48,294 nt of DNA from an uncultured Gammaproteobacteria bacterium (GTDB taxonomy: Bacteria; Pseudomonadota; Gammaproteobacteria; Pseudomonadales; Ketobacteraceae). Made by a program: the position numbers and the translations under genes. Under the pieces are notes generated by a model. It was not told where the DNA came from. It saw only the letters and a list, made by a program, of their open reading frames with translations, and did not search any database. Position 1 is the first letter of the stretch; every line of letters starts with the position of its first letter. The stretch covers positions 1-48,294 of the forward strand of contig CAJXXT010000014.1 of the NCBI GenBank assembly GCA_913063495.1. Direction: 5' to 3'. Positions 33,555-41,474 of the stretch are shown here, one piece after another.

Positions 33555-34376
33555 TTACTTTTTGACTATCGAGCGATTGGGTGGGTTGTCTAACAACAGG
33601 TCTATTTTACTTTCTAAGCGGTGGACGTGAGCTTCAAGTTCTCGTAGCTTTTTTAATTCAGCTTTTTCGTACTGTAGTTCCTGTTTCATCCCCTTAGATA
33701 GCAGGTAGGCAGATAGGTTTGCGGTGATAAGGGATACTAACCCAATACCAAAAAGGATAAGAAGGGACGCGAAAATACGACCTTCGCCACTGCTGGGCAC
33801 AATATCACCGTAACCTACAGTGGTTACCGTAACCCATGCCCACCAGATGCCATCTGCAGGGGTTTCAATGGCAGGATCAATGGTAGCAATTAAAATGCCA
33901 CTGGCGAGGATAAGAGCGATTCCTACCAGTAATGTTTTCCCAAGGTGATTCTGTGAGAGTAGGTTTTTTAAGGTATGAAGGTTGTGAGTAATAAATCCAA
34001 AAAGTAGCAATAGTCTGATCATTCTCAGTATGCCGACGCGGTTAGCCGATTCATAAAATAGTGGGATACCGAGAAAAATAATCACTAAATGTGCCCAGTT
34101 GCGCATAACGTAGCGCCGAGGGCTGTCACTGAGAAAAGATAAAACGAGTGTTTCAATCAAGAAAAAACCCCATATTAACCAATTTGCCAGTATTGATTGG
34201 GATTCACTTAGTAAGCCTTTGCTGTTCAAATGCCATTCAAGCAATGTCCAAAATGCAATCAATAGCATAAAGGGCTCGAATAGTACCGCCCAATATTTTG
34301 CTCTACGGTTTTCGTCTGGGTGCATGCCTCCAAAGCCAAAAATCAGATCTATTGGTAGTTTAGTCATATGGGGCAT
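33555..34376 (-). CDS. Voltage-gated-type potassium channel (6-TM)
   Basis: A 273-residue inner-membrane ion channel. The selectivity filter TVGYGD (186-191) is the K+ signature, in a pore loop between S5 (about 145-165) and S6 (about 203-228). Upstream hydrophobic segments (32-50, 62-82, 93-108) and a short basic NRVGILRMIRLLLLFG (112-127) correspond to S1-S4, though S4 has only a few arginines, so voltage sensing would be weak. The tail (229-265) is a charged coiled coil for tetramer formation. AGGA lies 7 nt before ATG 34376. No linked regulator is seen. Confidence 0.9.
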   Translation of the reverse strand: MPHMTKLPIDLIFGFGGMHPDENRRAKYWAVLFEPFMLLIAFWTLLEWHLNSKGLLSESQSILANWLIWGFFLIETLVLSFLSDSPRRYVMRNWAHLVIIFLGIPLFYESANRVGILRMIRLLLLFGFITHNLHTLKNLLSQNHLGKTLLVGIALILASGILIATIDPAIETPADGIWWAWVTVTTVGYGDIVPSSGEGRIFASLLILFGIGLVSLITANLSAYLLSKGMKQELQYEKAELKKLRELEAHVHRLESKIDLLLDNPPNRSIVKK

Positions 34377-34483
34377 ACGTCGATCCTACTTTGCTCACGC
34401 TGTTTTTCGGTCTTTTTATCTAGGGGCTAGCTTCAAAGTTATTCTAAAAATCATTCTAAAAGCTATTATAGAAGCTTTGGGCG

Positions 34484-35557
34484 CTATCGGCGATAGTCTC
34501 CAGGTGTTGCCCCTGTCCATTTTTTAAATGCTCGATGAAATGTACTGGGTTCTGAAAAGCCTAAGCGTAAGGCGATGTCGTTAATCGGCAAGGTACTGTT
34601 GCACAGAAAATTGATGGCGCTGTCCTGGCGTAATTGATCTTTGATTTCTTGATAAGATGCGTTTTCTTTTTTTAATTTTCTGCGAATGGTTTGTGTGGTG
34701 GTGCTTAGTTCGCGAGCAATTTGTTCGAGTGACGGAGGGTCGCTATAAAGCGCAGAAGCTAACACAGCGCGAATCTGTGTCGTGAGGCTATTGTCATTGT
34801 TTGGGATGGCCATTAGGTTGCTGGGAGCCCCTTTGAGAAATAAAGACAGCGTTTCTTTGGTTTGTATTACAGGGGTTGCTAATAACGTTTTAGGGAAGGC
34901 CAGGGCGTCTTTGGTTTCAGAATAGTTAACTGGGCATCGATATAGTCGATCATGTTCTTTGTGGTAACTTGGCATAGGGTAAGAGTAGCTAACATGGTGC
35001 AAGGGGATATGTTGATTTATCAACCAACTAAAAAAACGGTGTAATAGAACAAGGTTGCAATCGGTTGTGGTGTGATCGCTATTGATCGAAGGGTTAGAAA
35101 AGTGAATGGATAGATAAGCCAGTTCATCGTCGGATGATAAGCGAAAATAAATGTCTCCCCAGAGCAGATTATAAAACTGTAGGCTGCGAAGAATCGCTTG
35201 ACGCAATGTCGACTCATGAATGGCAAGTTGGCACATCAGGTTAAAGCAGCCGACACGAGATCGTGCTTTACCACCTAACATTAGCAATTCATCATTGAGC
35301 GTTAGCGCTATGTAACTGACCAATCTTTCGTATTGTAATGCAGAGATACGTGCTTGCGGCTGAGATAGCAAGTTAGGTTGTAAACCTGCATGTTTGAGGC
35401 ATTTATCCTGGTCTAGCCCAGCATCCGTGGCGCGCTGGCATGCGGCCAGTACGTAATGCATGCAAACCGTATTGCGAGCGTTACTATCTGTTGGGGGAGC
35501 ATTTCTTGCTGGGTGTGCCTTTAGGGCGGCTGTATTACGTGTTTGGTTTTCGGTCAT
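34484..35557 (-). CDS. AraC-family regulator with arabinose-binding-type N-terminal domain
   Basis: A 357-residue regulator. Residues about 35-230 fit the Arabinose_bd (OruR/ArgR-like) domain, with GLDQDKCLKHAGL and ALRY/ALQYERL features. The last 95 residues are the AraC helix-turn-helix pair: PSLEQIARELSTTTQTIRRKLKKENASYQEIKDQLR and INDIALRLGFSEPSTFHRAFKKWTGATPGDYR. It is divergent from the acyl-CoA racemase gene, which is its likely target; regulators of this type often control lipid or amino-acid catabolism. An internal ATG at codon 33 is an alternative start because the N-terminal 32 residues are low complexity. Confidence 0.9.
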   Translation of the reverse strand: MTENQTRNTAALKAHPARNAPPTDSNARNTVCMHYVLAACQRATDAGLDQDKCLKHAGLQPNLLSQPQARISALQYERLVSYIALTLNDELLMLGGKARSRVGCFNLMCQLAIHESTLRQAILRSLQFYNLLWGDIYFRLSSDDELAYLSIHFSNPSINSDHTTTDCNLVLLHRFFSWLINQHIPLHHVSYSYPMPSYHKEHDRLYRCPVNYSETKDALAFPKTLLATPVIQTKETLSLFLKGAPSNLMAIPNNDNSLTTQIRAVLASALYSDPPSLEQIARELSTTTQTIRRKLKKENASYQEIKDQLRQDSAINFLCNSTLPINDIALRLGFSEPSTFHRAFKKWTGATPGDYRR

Positions 35558-35684
35558 AAGTTCGATGAAATGTCCAGCGTAGCGCTTTAATTGTGCAGCT
35601 TGACACTGCTTGTGGTGTAGCTTGAGTTATCTTGGTTGCCAATAATGGTCACAAAGAATGAGCGATTTGGTCATTGGCCATGAG

Positions 35685-35702
35685 GGGTAAACTTGATTAC
35701 CC
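35685..35702. promoter_or_regulatory. Inverted repeat in the araC / racemase gap
   Basis: GGGTAA (35685-35690) and TTACCC (35697-35702) form a perfect 6-bp dyad directly before TTGACT (35703-35708), a -35-like hexamer facing the racemase gene. It may be an AraC-type operator. Confidence 0.35.
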
Positions 35703-35757
35703 TTGACTCATTAGTACTGACTAGACATTGTAAACCGAAATTGGGGAGTGATTAAAC

Positions 35758-36945
35758 ATGGCAGGACCGTTAACTTCGTTAAAAGTGTTAGATTTTTCTA
35801 CCTTGTTGCCAGGGCCTTTTGGCACAATGATATTGGCCGATATGGGGGCTGAGGTGGTTCGTGTTGAGTCTCCGACACGCCCGGATATGATTCGTATGAT
35901 GCCTCCGCTTGAGCATGGAGTTTCTGCTGCGCATGGTTATTTGAATCGCTCTAAAAAATCGCTAGCTCTGGATTTAAAAAAGCCGGAAGCGGTGGATGCT
36001 GTTAAGTCACTAGTGAAAGAATTTGATATTGTTGTTGAGCAGTTTCGCCCAGGTGTAATGGATCGTTTGGGGGTTGGTTACGAGGCCTTGAAGGCCGTAA
36101 ACCCTGATATCATCTATTGTTCCATTACCGGTTATGGTCAGACGGGGCCATACAAAAATCGTGCTGGGCATGATATGAATTATTTATCCATCGCTGGTGT
36201 GATGGGGTATAACGGCCGTGGGTCGAGCGGCCCTGCACCCATCGGTGTGCAAGTTGCTGATGTGGCAGGTGGGTCATGTCATGGTGTGATGGGAATTCTA
36301 GCTGCTGTGATTCATCGTCAGCAAGGTGGAGGCGGACAATATATTGATATCAGTATGACGGATGCTGCATTCTCCATGCATGCGTTAACAGCACCACCTG
36401 CGTTGGTGGGCGGTATTCAACCTGAATTAGAAGCAACACAGTTAAATGGCGGCTCTTTTTATGATTGCTATGAAACCAGTGATGGCCGTTATTTTTCTGT
36501 AGGTGGTTTAGAACCTCAGTTCTTTGCACAATTTTGTCAAGCGCTGGGCCACCCTGAATGGTCAGGTAGAGGATTGGTACTAGTGCCAGAAGAAGTGAAA
36601 AAGCTGAAGGCAGATATTTCGGGTGAAATGATAAAGAAAACCTATCAACAATGGAGTGATGTTTTTGTTGATTTGGATTCGTGTACTGAACCGGTATTAA
36701 GTTTTGAGGAGGCCTGTGAGCACCCTCAGATTGCAGCTCGCGAGTTATTGGTTGACGTTCCTATTCGTGACGGAAGTGCTGAGACGCAGCGGCAAATCGC
36801 CTCACCTATTCGTTTTTCAGAAACACAGCCAGAATACCACAGTATCGGTGCGCGATTGGGTGAGCATACCGATGAGATTCTAGGTAAAGCAGGTTATTCT
36901 GAGAGTGACGTGGAAAGCATTAAAAAAGCAGGTGCAGCTATGTAG
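35758..36945 (+). CDS. CaiB/BaiF CoA-transferase family, alpha-methylacyl-CoA racemase type
   Basis: A 395-residue class III CoA-transferase fold enzyme. The residues that mark alpha-methylacyl-CoA racemases are present: H138-D139 in GHDMNYLSIAG, D168 in VADVAGG and E252 in GGLEPQFF. Such enzymes interconvert (2R)- and (2S)-methylacyl-CoA so that branched fatty acids such as pristanate can enter beta-oxidation. That fits the fadA at the window start, though they are far apart. GGGGAG precedes ATG 35758. It is divergent from the AraC regulator and followed by a small lipoprotein gene. Confidence 0.88.
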   Translation: MAGPLTSLKVLDFSTLLPGPFGTMILADMGAEVVRVESPTRPDMIRMMPPLEHGVSAAHGYLNRSKKSLALDLKKPEAVDAVKSLVKEFDIVVEQFRPGVMDRLGVGYEALKAVNPDIIYCSITGYGQTGPYKNRAGHDMNYLSIAGVMGYNGRGSSGPAPIGVQVADVAGGSCHGVMGILAAVIHRQQGGGGQYIDISMTDAAFSMHALTAPPALVGGIQPELEATQLNGGSFYDCYETSDGRYFSVGGLEPQFFAQFCQALGHPEWSGRGLVLVPEEVKKLKADISGEMIKKTYQQWSDVFVDLDSCTEPVLSFEEACEHPQIAARELLVDVPIRDGSAETQRQIASPIRFSETQPEYHSIGARLGEHTDEILGKAGYSESDVESIKKAGAAM

Positions 36946-36995
36946 AAATCACGTTAGCATTAAGTGCATTGTTAACGTAGCAGGGTGATGGGTTT

Positions 36996-37409
36996 ATGAG
37001 AAAACGGATGGCAGGTCTTTTTGTAACAGCGGGCACGGTGTTTTGCTTGGCGTTGGTAGGGTGTCAGTCTGGAAATCAGGATACTGAAATAGGCGCTGAT
37101 ATGAAGAAGGATCAAATTCCATTATCTACTTCAGGTGCCCCTGCTACCCTAACGGCCCCGCAGCAAGATGCACTTGATGCGTTTAATCGTGGAGATAAGA
37201 AGCTGCTGGGTGTGCAAACGCGCGGAGTTTCTGTTCCTGGGGTGGATGAGGCATTGTTGCCCGTGCTTCGAGAGCGTTATGGCGTTGCGCTAAGGCACAC
37301 TAGTGATGTGATAAAGAACCAGGAAGATCGTGATGGTATTACTGAGGTTTTTCAATATGTTCGTCAGTACAACGGGAAGATGGCTGAGTTACTGAGTGCT
37401 GAATTATAA
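36996..37409 (+). CDS. Small lipoprotein of unknown function
   Basis: A 137-residue protein with a lipoprotein signal (VFCLALVGC, lipidated cysteine at residue 23) and a polar mature part of about 115 residues. I recognise no domain. The end reads as a helix (DGITEVFQYVRQYNGKMAELLSAEL). AGGGTGATGG lies upstream of ATG 36996. It is 50 bases after the racemase and ends at a strong bidirectional terminator, so it is likely the last gene of that transcript. Confidence 0.7.
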   Translation: MRKRMAGLFVTAGTVFCLALVGCQSGNQDTEIGADMKKDQIPLSTSGAPATLTAPQQDALDAFNRGDKKLLGVQTRGVSVPGVDEALLPVLRERYGVALRHTSDVIKNQEDRDGITEVFQYVRQYNGKMAELLSAEL

Positions 37410-37426
37410 TTGCTGAGCTATAAGTA

Positions 37427-37482
37427 TATGGTCACAAAAAAGCCCCTTGAATATAAAATCAAGGGGCTTTTTTGTGACCATA
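37427..37482. terminator. Bidirectional intrinsic terminator, perfect 24-bp stem
   Basis: The arms 37427-37450 and 37459-37482 are exact reverse complements, with an 8-nt loop. The inner half is GC-rich (GCCCCTTGA / TCAAGGGGC) and each strand has a six-T run right after it (37468-37473 on plus). It separates the convergent lipoprotein and metalloprotease genes. Confidence 0.95.
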
Positions 37483-37493
37483 ATTGAATGCTA

Positions 37494-40400
37494 CTAAAAC
37501 GTTAGCCCTGCTTCAGGAAGGGATACGTTGCTGTACGTAACGGTAAAGATGCCATCGGCTTCTGTTATGGTTACGTTTAGCGGTATTGCGATAGAACCAC
37601 TGAGTGCGGGCAGTTGCGTGATTACTTTTACAGTGTTGCCTCCATCGGTGATATTGGTTTGTAAATCACATCCATTGGTTCGTTGTAGTTGGATGTGTGT
37701 ATCGTCCACACCCTCAGCCGCAGCAATGATTTCATCGGTTGCGGTTAGGCTGTTGACTTCAATAGTTAGCTCGTTGACGGTAATAACAACGCAACTCTCT
37801 GTGTCGCTAGCGGCTGATAGTGATGTTTTTATTTCATCACTGTCGCTAAAAGATATGGATATATTATCAGATGTTAATGTGTTTGTGATAACGCCATTTT
37901 CTTCAACACTTTGCGGAGGAATAACTTCTGCGCTTTGCCAATTGATAACTTGTATCGATGAGCTGGTTGCCGTTGCTAGGAAATTGTCACCGTCTGCGCC
38001 GCTGTCAATCGTTGAGGTCGCTAGTATGGTAATGGTTGCGGTAGCATTAGCAGAATCATCTTTTGTGTCGTTGGCTTTTATGACAAAGGAGTCTTCACCA
38101 GAAGCATTCGCATCTGCTGTGTACGTGTAATTACCACCGTCAATACTAAGGGTTCCTTTTAAGGGATCAGTGACAACGCTAAAAGTGAGAGGGTCGTCAT
38201 CGGCATCGTTAGCTGCAAATGCACTAGTGTGTGACTCGCCACCTGTTATGGAAAAACTGAAGTTATTGACAACCGGAAGGTTGTTGGCGGGGATAATGGT
38301 TATTGACGCCGTTGCGTTGGTTGAGTCGGCGGCGCCATCGTTGGCTTTAACAACGAATGAGTCTGCGCCGGAAGCGTCAGCGTCTGCAGTATAGGTATAA
38401 CTGTCGCCATTAATGTTTAAGCTACCTTGGGTGGGTTGGCTAACGACACTAAAGGTGAGATCGTTATCCTCAGCGTCACTTGCGGAGAATTGATTGATAT
38501 TTGAATCGCCTGCATCAACAGTGAAATTAAAATCATTCACAACTGGGGCTGCATTGGCTGAGGTGTCGATAGTGATTGAGCCACTGTTCATATCAAAGAA
38601 TATGTTGTCAGAGCATTTGATTTTGATTCTACCTTGTGACGTGTTCAGATTTGGAACAGTGACAGCTTGGGTGCCGTCATTATTGGTTCCTGCAATAATA
38701 GTAGTATCAAACGTTAAGCCGTTATTAGAAGAAAATAAGATATCAACTGCTGCGCAGCTAACGGGTGCACTGGTTGTGCTTGCGATATCCCAGGTTACGG
38801 TTTCTAGTGTATTACTTGCCAAGGTGGTGGTGCTTGTGTGTGAAGTTACTGCAAAAGGACCTGATGATGTTGTTACGGTTAATTGAGCGTTGTCTGATGT
38901 GACGGCGCCATTCCCGTCTCTTACGGTAAGTCTAAAGTTGAGAAACCGGTTTGTCGAGGGGAGTACTGAACCGGTGGGTGGGGCAGAGTTGCTCATTAAC
39001 GTACTAAGTAGCGGCAATGTTCTCACTGGATTGGTTGAGGGATCAAATGAGCGGAAAATAGGGCCGATGGTATTATCAATACCTGGAGCTGAAGCATCAC
39101 CAAGGTCATGCTGTTCCCAGTTGTAAGTGAGAGTGTCATCATCCCCGTCAGTCCCGCTTCCGGTTAATTCAAAAGGCGTTTGCTGTGGGATTGTGTAATC
39201 GTTGCCAGCGTTGGCGGTTGGGATTTGATTTGATTGGTCAATATGAGTGCCGCAAGAGTTGCCATTGCCACTGGTAAATGCAGCTATCTCTTCAAGGCTG
39301 TTGGTGTGGAAATAGTCGCCACTGTTGTTTGCTATATTATCGCTGCCACAGATACCTGCATATGCCATGATGGTTGAACCGCTGCCGGGCTCGTAGGCAT
39401 CTGTTTCGCTTCTGGTTTCACCAGCGCAGCCCCCCTGGTTGCCATTAAATGTGTGATTGGCGCCCATTTGGTGACCAATTTCATGCGCGACATAATCAAC
39501 CCAGAATGCATCACCTGTAGGGGGCTCTAGCCCGGTTACGCCTTCCGCTTTTACATTGCTACAAGGCGCCTGCAATGCAGCAATGCCACCGCCGCCAGTG
39601 CTGAAAACATGACCAATGTCATAATTGCTAGAACCAATAACGGAATCAATGTTGGATTGATTCTCGCTAAGCATAAGTTTACCATCATTATTGGTATAAG
39701 GGTCACTCCCTGCATTGGTATAAACCAATAAACTATTATTATTAACTAATGTAAATTGCACTGCAATTTCACGCGCGTAAATCTCATTAATACGGTTCAT
39801 AGCGGTGAGAATCGCTGCTTGGCCCGCATTAACAGTACCACCATGAAAAGCCGTATATTCACCCGTTGCTGCCATTGCTAGGCGGTAGGTGTGTAATTTG
39901 CTTCCGGAAATTTGAGCAGCGCTTATTTCTGGTTTTGAACTCAATTTATTCACTAGATCAGAGTCATATTTTACACCACACGTAAAAGTTGAACTATTGC
40001 TATTTTCAACGTAAGCACTACGAGCATAGGTCTGATAACGTTGTTGGGTTATATCGCTTTGGACGGGATCAAAATAATAGGTCTCGCCGAGTGTGCTAAC
40101 AATGCCACTAAAACCTTTTGGGGTAATATCAAAGCGACCAGTAATAGATTTGTCGGTTTTACCTACCGCTTTGTAGGTTTTGATATAAGAGAATTGAGCC
40201 GCAAGTTCCGGTTCCATCATTGAATATTCGAAAAGTTCGAGTTTGATTAACTCACCGGAAGGTAAAGGAACGTCAATGGTGTAGCCTTGTGATGAAGTAT
40301 TTTCTTTCGGTGTGTTCTGGAGCAAAGCGTCTAATGTACTTTGATCTAAAGACAAAGAGGTGATGGCATTGTTACTAGCCTTATTGGCAACCGTAGTTGT

Positions 40401-40496
40401 TGTGTCAAGTGTCCAAAGTGCTGTGCTGGCAAAGCTTGATAACGGCGTTGCTATCATTGTGCTGAGAGCAAGTAGTGAGAGTAACTGTCTTTTCAT
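37494..40496 (-). CDS. Secreted reprolysin-like zinc metalloprotease with Ig-like domains
   Basis: A 1000-residue extracellular protease. The signal peptide ends near SSFA. A propeptide-like region (about 30-170) is followed by a metzincin catalytic domain: H338-E339-x-x-H342-x-x-G345-x-x-H348 and a Met-turn in STIMAYAG. From about 425 comes a PKD-like domain (ANAGNDYTIPQQTPFELTG). Next, at about 640-840, come two tandem cadherin/Ig-like repeats (PVVNDFNFTVDAGDS..., PVVNNFSFSITGGES...), each with a TYTADADASG-type strand rich in Asp that would bind Ca2+. A C-terminal beta domain ends it. The tail may aid secretion or adhesion. A small lipoprotein gene lies just upstream. The ribosome site before ATG 40496 is weak. 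Confidence 0.9.
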   Translation of the reverse strand: MKRQLLSLLALSTMIATPLSSFASTALWTLDTTTTVANKASNNAITSLSLDQSTLDALLQNTPKENTSSQGYTIDVPLPSGELIKLELFEYSMMEPELAAQFSYIKTYKAVGKTDKSITGRFDITPKGFSGIVSTLGETYYFDPVQSDITQQRYQTYARSAYVENSNSSTFTCGVKYDSDLVNKLSSKPEISAAQISGSKLHTYRLAMAATGEYTAFHGGTVNAGQAAILTAMNRINEIYAREIAVQFTLVNNNSLLVYTNAGSDPYTNNDGKLMLSENQSNIDSVIGSSNYDIGHVFSTGGGGIAALQAPCSNVKAEGVTGLEPPTGDAFWVDYVAHEIGHQMGANHTFNGNQGGCAGETRSETDAYEPGSGSTIMAYAGICGSDNIANNSGDYFHTNSLEEIAAFTSGNGNSCGTHIDQSNQIPTANAGNDYTIPQQTPFELTGSGTDGDDDTLTYNWEQHDLGDASAPGIDNTIGPIFRSFDPSTNPVRTLPLLSTLMSNSAPPTGSVLPSTNRFLNFRLTVRDGNGAVTSDNAQLTVTTSSGPFAVTSHTSTTTLASNTLETVTWDIASTTSAPVSCAAVDILFSSNNGLTFDTTIIAGTNNDGTQAVTVPNLNTSQGRIKIKCSDNIFFDMNSGSITIDTSANAAPVVNDFNFTVDAGDSNINQFSASDAEDNDLTFSVVSQPTQGSLNINGDSYTYTADADASGADSFVVKANDGAADSTNATASITIIPANNLPVVNNFSFSITGGESHTSAFAANDADDDPLTFSVVTDPLKGTLSIDGGNYTYTADANASGEDSFVIKANDTKDDSANATATITILATSTIDSGADGDNFLATATSSSIQVINWQSAEVIPPQSVEENGVITNTLTSDNISISFSDSDEIKTSLSAASDTESCVVITVNELTIEVNSLTATDEIIAAAEGVDDTHIQLQRTNGCDLQTNITDGGNTVKVITQLPALSGSIAIPLNVTITEADGIFTVTYSNVSLPEAGLTF

Positions 40497-40549
40497 TATA
40501 GAAATACTCAGAGTAGAATTATCTTGAAATGGAAGGTCGCAGGCGGGTA

Positions 40550-40822
40550 CTAACCGCGCTTGATAGTCGCCGAACCTGTTTTCAATGTGACGCTGCTGGT
40601 GTCTTCATTGCTGTTCTTTTCAATGTCGAACCTTGCACTGGTATCACTGGGTAATACGGTGTCGCCTTCAGAAACGGTATAGGTGGTGTCGATAACCATA
40701 GTAACGGTATCCGAACCTCCCCCTGTTGAGCCGCCGCCTCCGCCACCACATGCTATTAAAAATAGGGATAGCAATAAGAGTACGATTGTCTTGTATTGTT
40801 TGTAGCAGTGTTTAATCATCAT
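40550..40822 (-). CDS. Small lipoprotein with poly-glycine linker
   Basis: A 90-residue protein: a lipoprotein signal (IVLLLLSLFLIAC) is followed by six glycines and a Gly/Ser linker, then about 55 residues of beta-type sequence (TVTMVIDTTYTVSEGDTVLPSD). The Cys-Gly-Gly run is common in lipoproteins of marine gammaproteobacteria. ATG 40822 has TTAGG 6 nt upstream and is chosen over the much longer frame starting at 40906. It is 53 bases before the metalloprotease on the same strand and probably co-transcribed; role unknown. Confidence 0.65.
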   Translation of the reverse strand: MMIKHCYKQYKTIVLLLLSLFLIACGGGGGGSTGGGSDTVTMVIDTTYTVSEGDTVLPSDTSARFDIEKNSNEDTSSVTLKTGSATIKRG

Positions 40823-40974
40823 AATGAACCTAACGGTAATAGCTTTGTAGTGTGGATAAGTCGTATAAATAAACAGTATGGAGGGATAATATCCCTCGCT
40901 AAGCATAAGTATTAAGTGTATCTAGATTAAGCTTAGCTTATGTTGATGTGCTGCACACTTTTCAGGCAAAGGGG

Positions 40975-41340
40975 CTAACTAAAGCGTTTCAGTGCTTCTT
41001 CTATTTTATCAGCGCTATAAGGTTTTACGACAAAGCCTTTCGCTCCAAACCCTATTGCAGCTCTAACATTGCTCATTGAGCTTTCTCCACTGACCATTAC
41101 TACATGTACTTTAGGGTCTATCCGCTTTAGCTCTACCAGTAATTCAAGCCCTGTTACCCCCGGCATATTAATATCTAAAAATACGATATCAATATTATCT
41201 TGCTGGTATATGGCGAGCGCCTGGGCTCCGTCTTCGGCTTCTACTACTGATGTGATGCCGAGTTTAAGTAGTGTGGCTCGTAATAGAGAACGCATATCAG
41301 GCATATCATCAACAATCAATACTGTTTGAGGCTGCGCCAT
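40975..41340 (-). CDS. CheY-like single-domain response regulator
   Basis: A 121-residue receiver domain with no output domain. The acidic pocket is D11-D12, the phosphorylation site D56 (FLDINMPG), the switch residue S84 and the conserved lysine K106 (KPY). So it should accept phosphate and act by protein-protein contact, or pass phosphate on. It lies downstream of a hybrid histidine kinase with an Hpt domain on the same strand, which is the obvious phosphodonor, although a 13-bp hairpin separates the two genes. Confidence 0.92.
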   Translation of the reverse strand: MAQPQTVLIVDDMPDMRSLLRATLLKLGITSVVEAEDGAQALAIYQQDNIDIVFLDINMPGVTGLELLVELKRIDPKVHVVMVSGESSMSNVRAAIGFGAKGFVVKPYSADKIEEALKRFS

Positions 41341-41419
41341 GAGATTGGATCCCTTGAGGTTTTAATGCGATTGTAATCAATGAAAGCTACAGACAACTAT
41401 AGGCGGAAAAAGTACTTTT

Positions 41420-41451
41420 CTCCAATCTACACATAGGCGTGTAGATTGGAG
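41420..41451 (-). terminator. 13-bp hairpin between hybrid kinase and cheY-like gene
   Basis: CTCCAATCTACAC (41420-41432) and GTGTAGATTGGAG (41439-41451) are perfect complements with a 6-nt loop. It adjoins the palindrome AAAAGTACTTTT (41408-41419). On the minus strand it follows the kinase stop by about 24 bases. T residues appear only after AAAAGTAC, so it may be a partial terminator reducing read-through into cheY. Confidence 0.5.
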
Positions 41452-41474
41452 GTATCTGTTTGTTTTCGTGTTAA

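Noticed and set aside
37528..38886. Long open frames on the plus strand opposite the metalloprotease
   Set aside because: They are antisense shadows of the repetitive Ser/Thr/Ala-rich Ig-like domains; no ribosome sites, and the minus-strand frame has clear domains.
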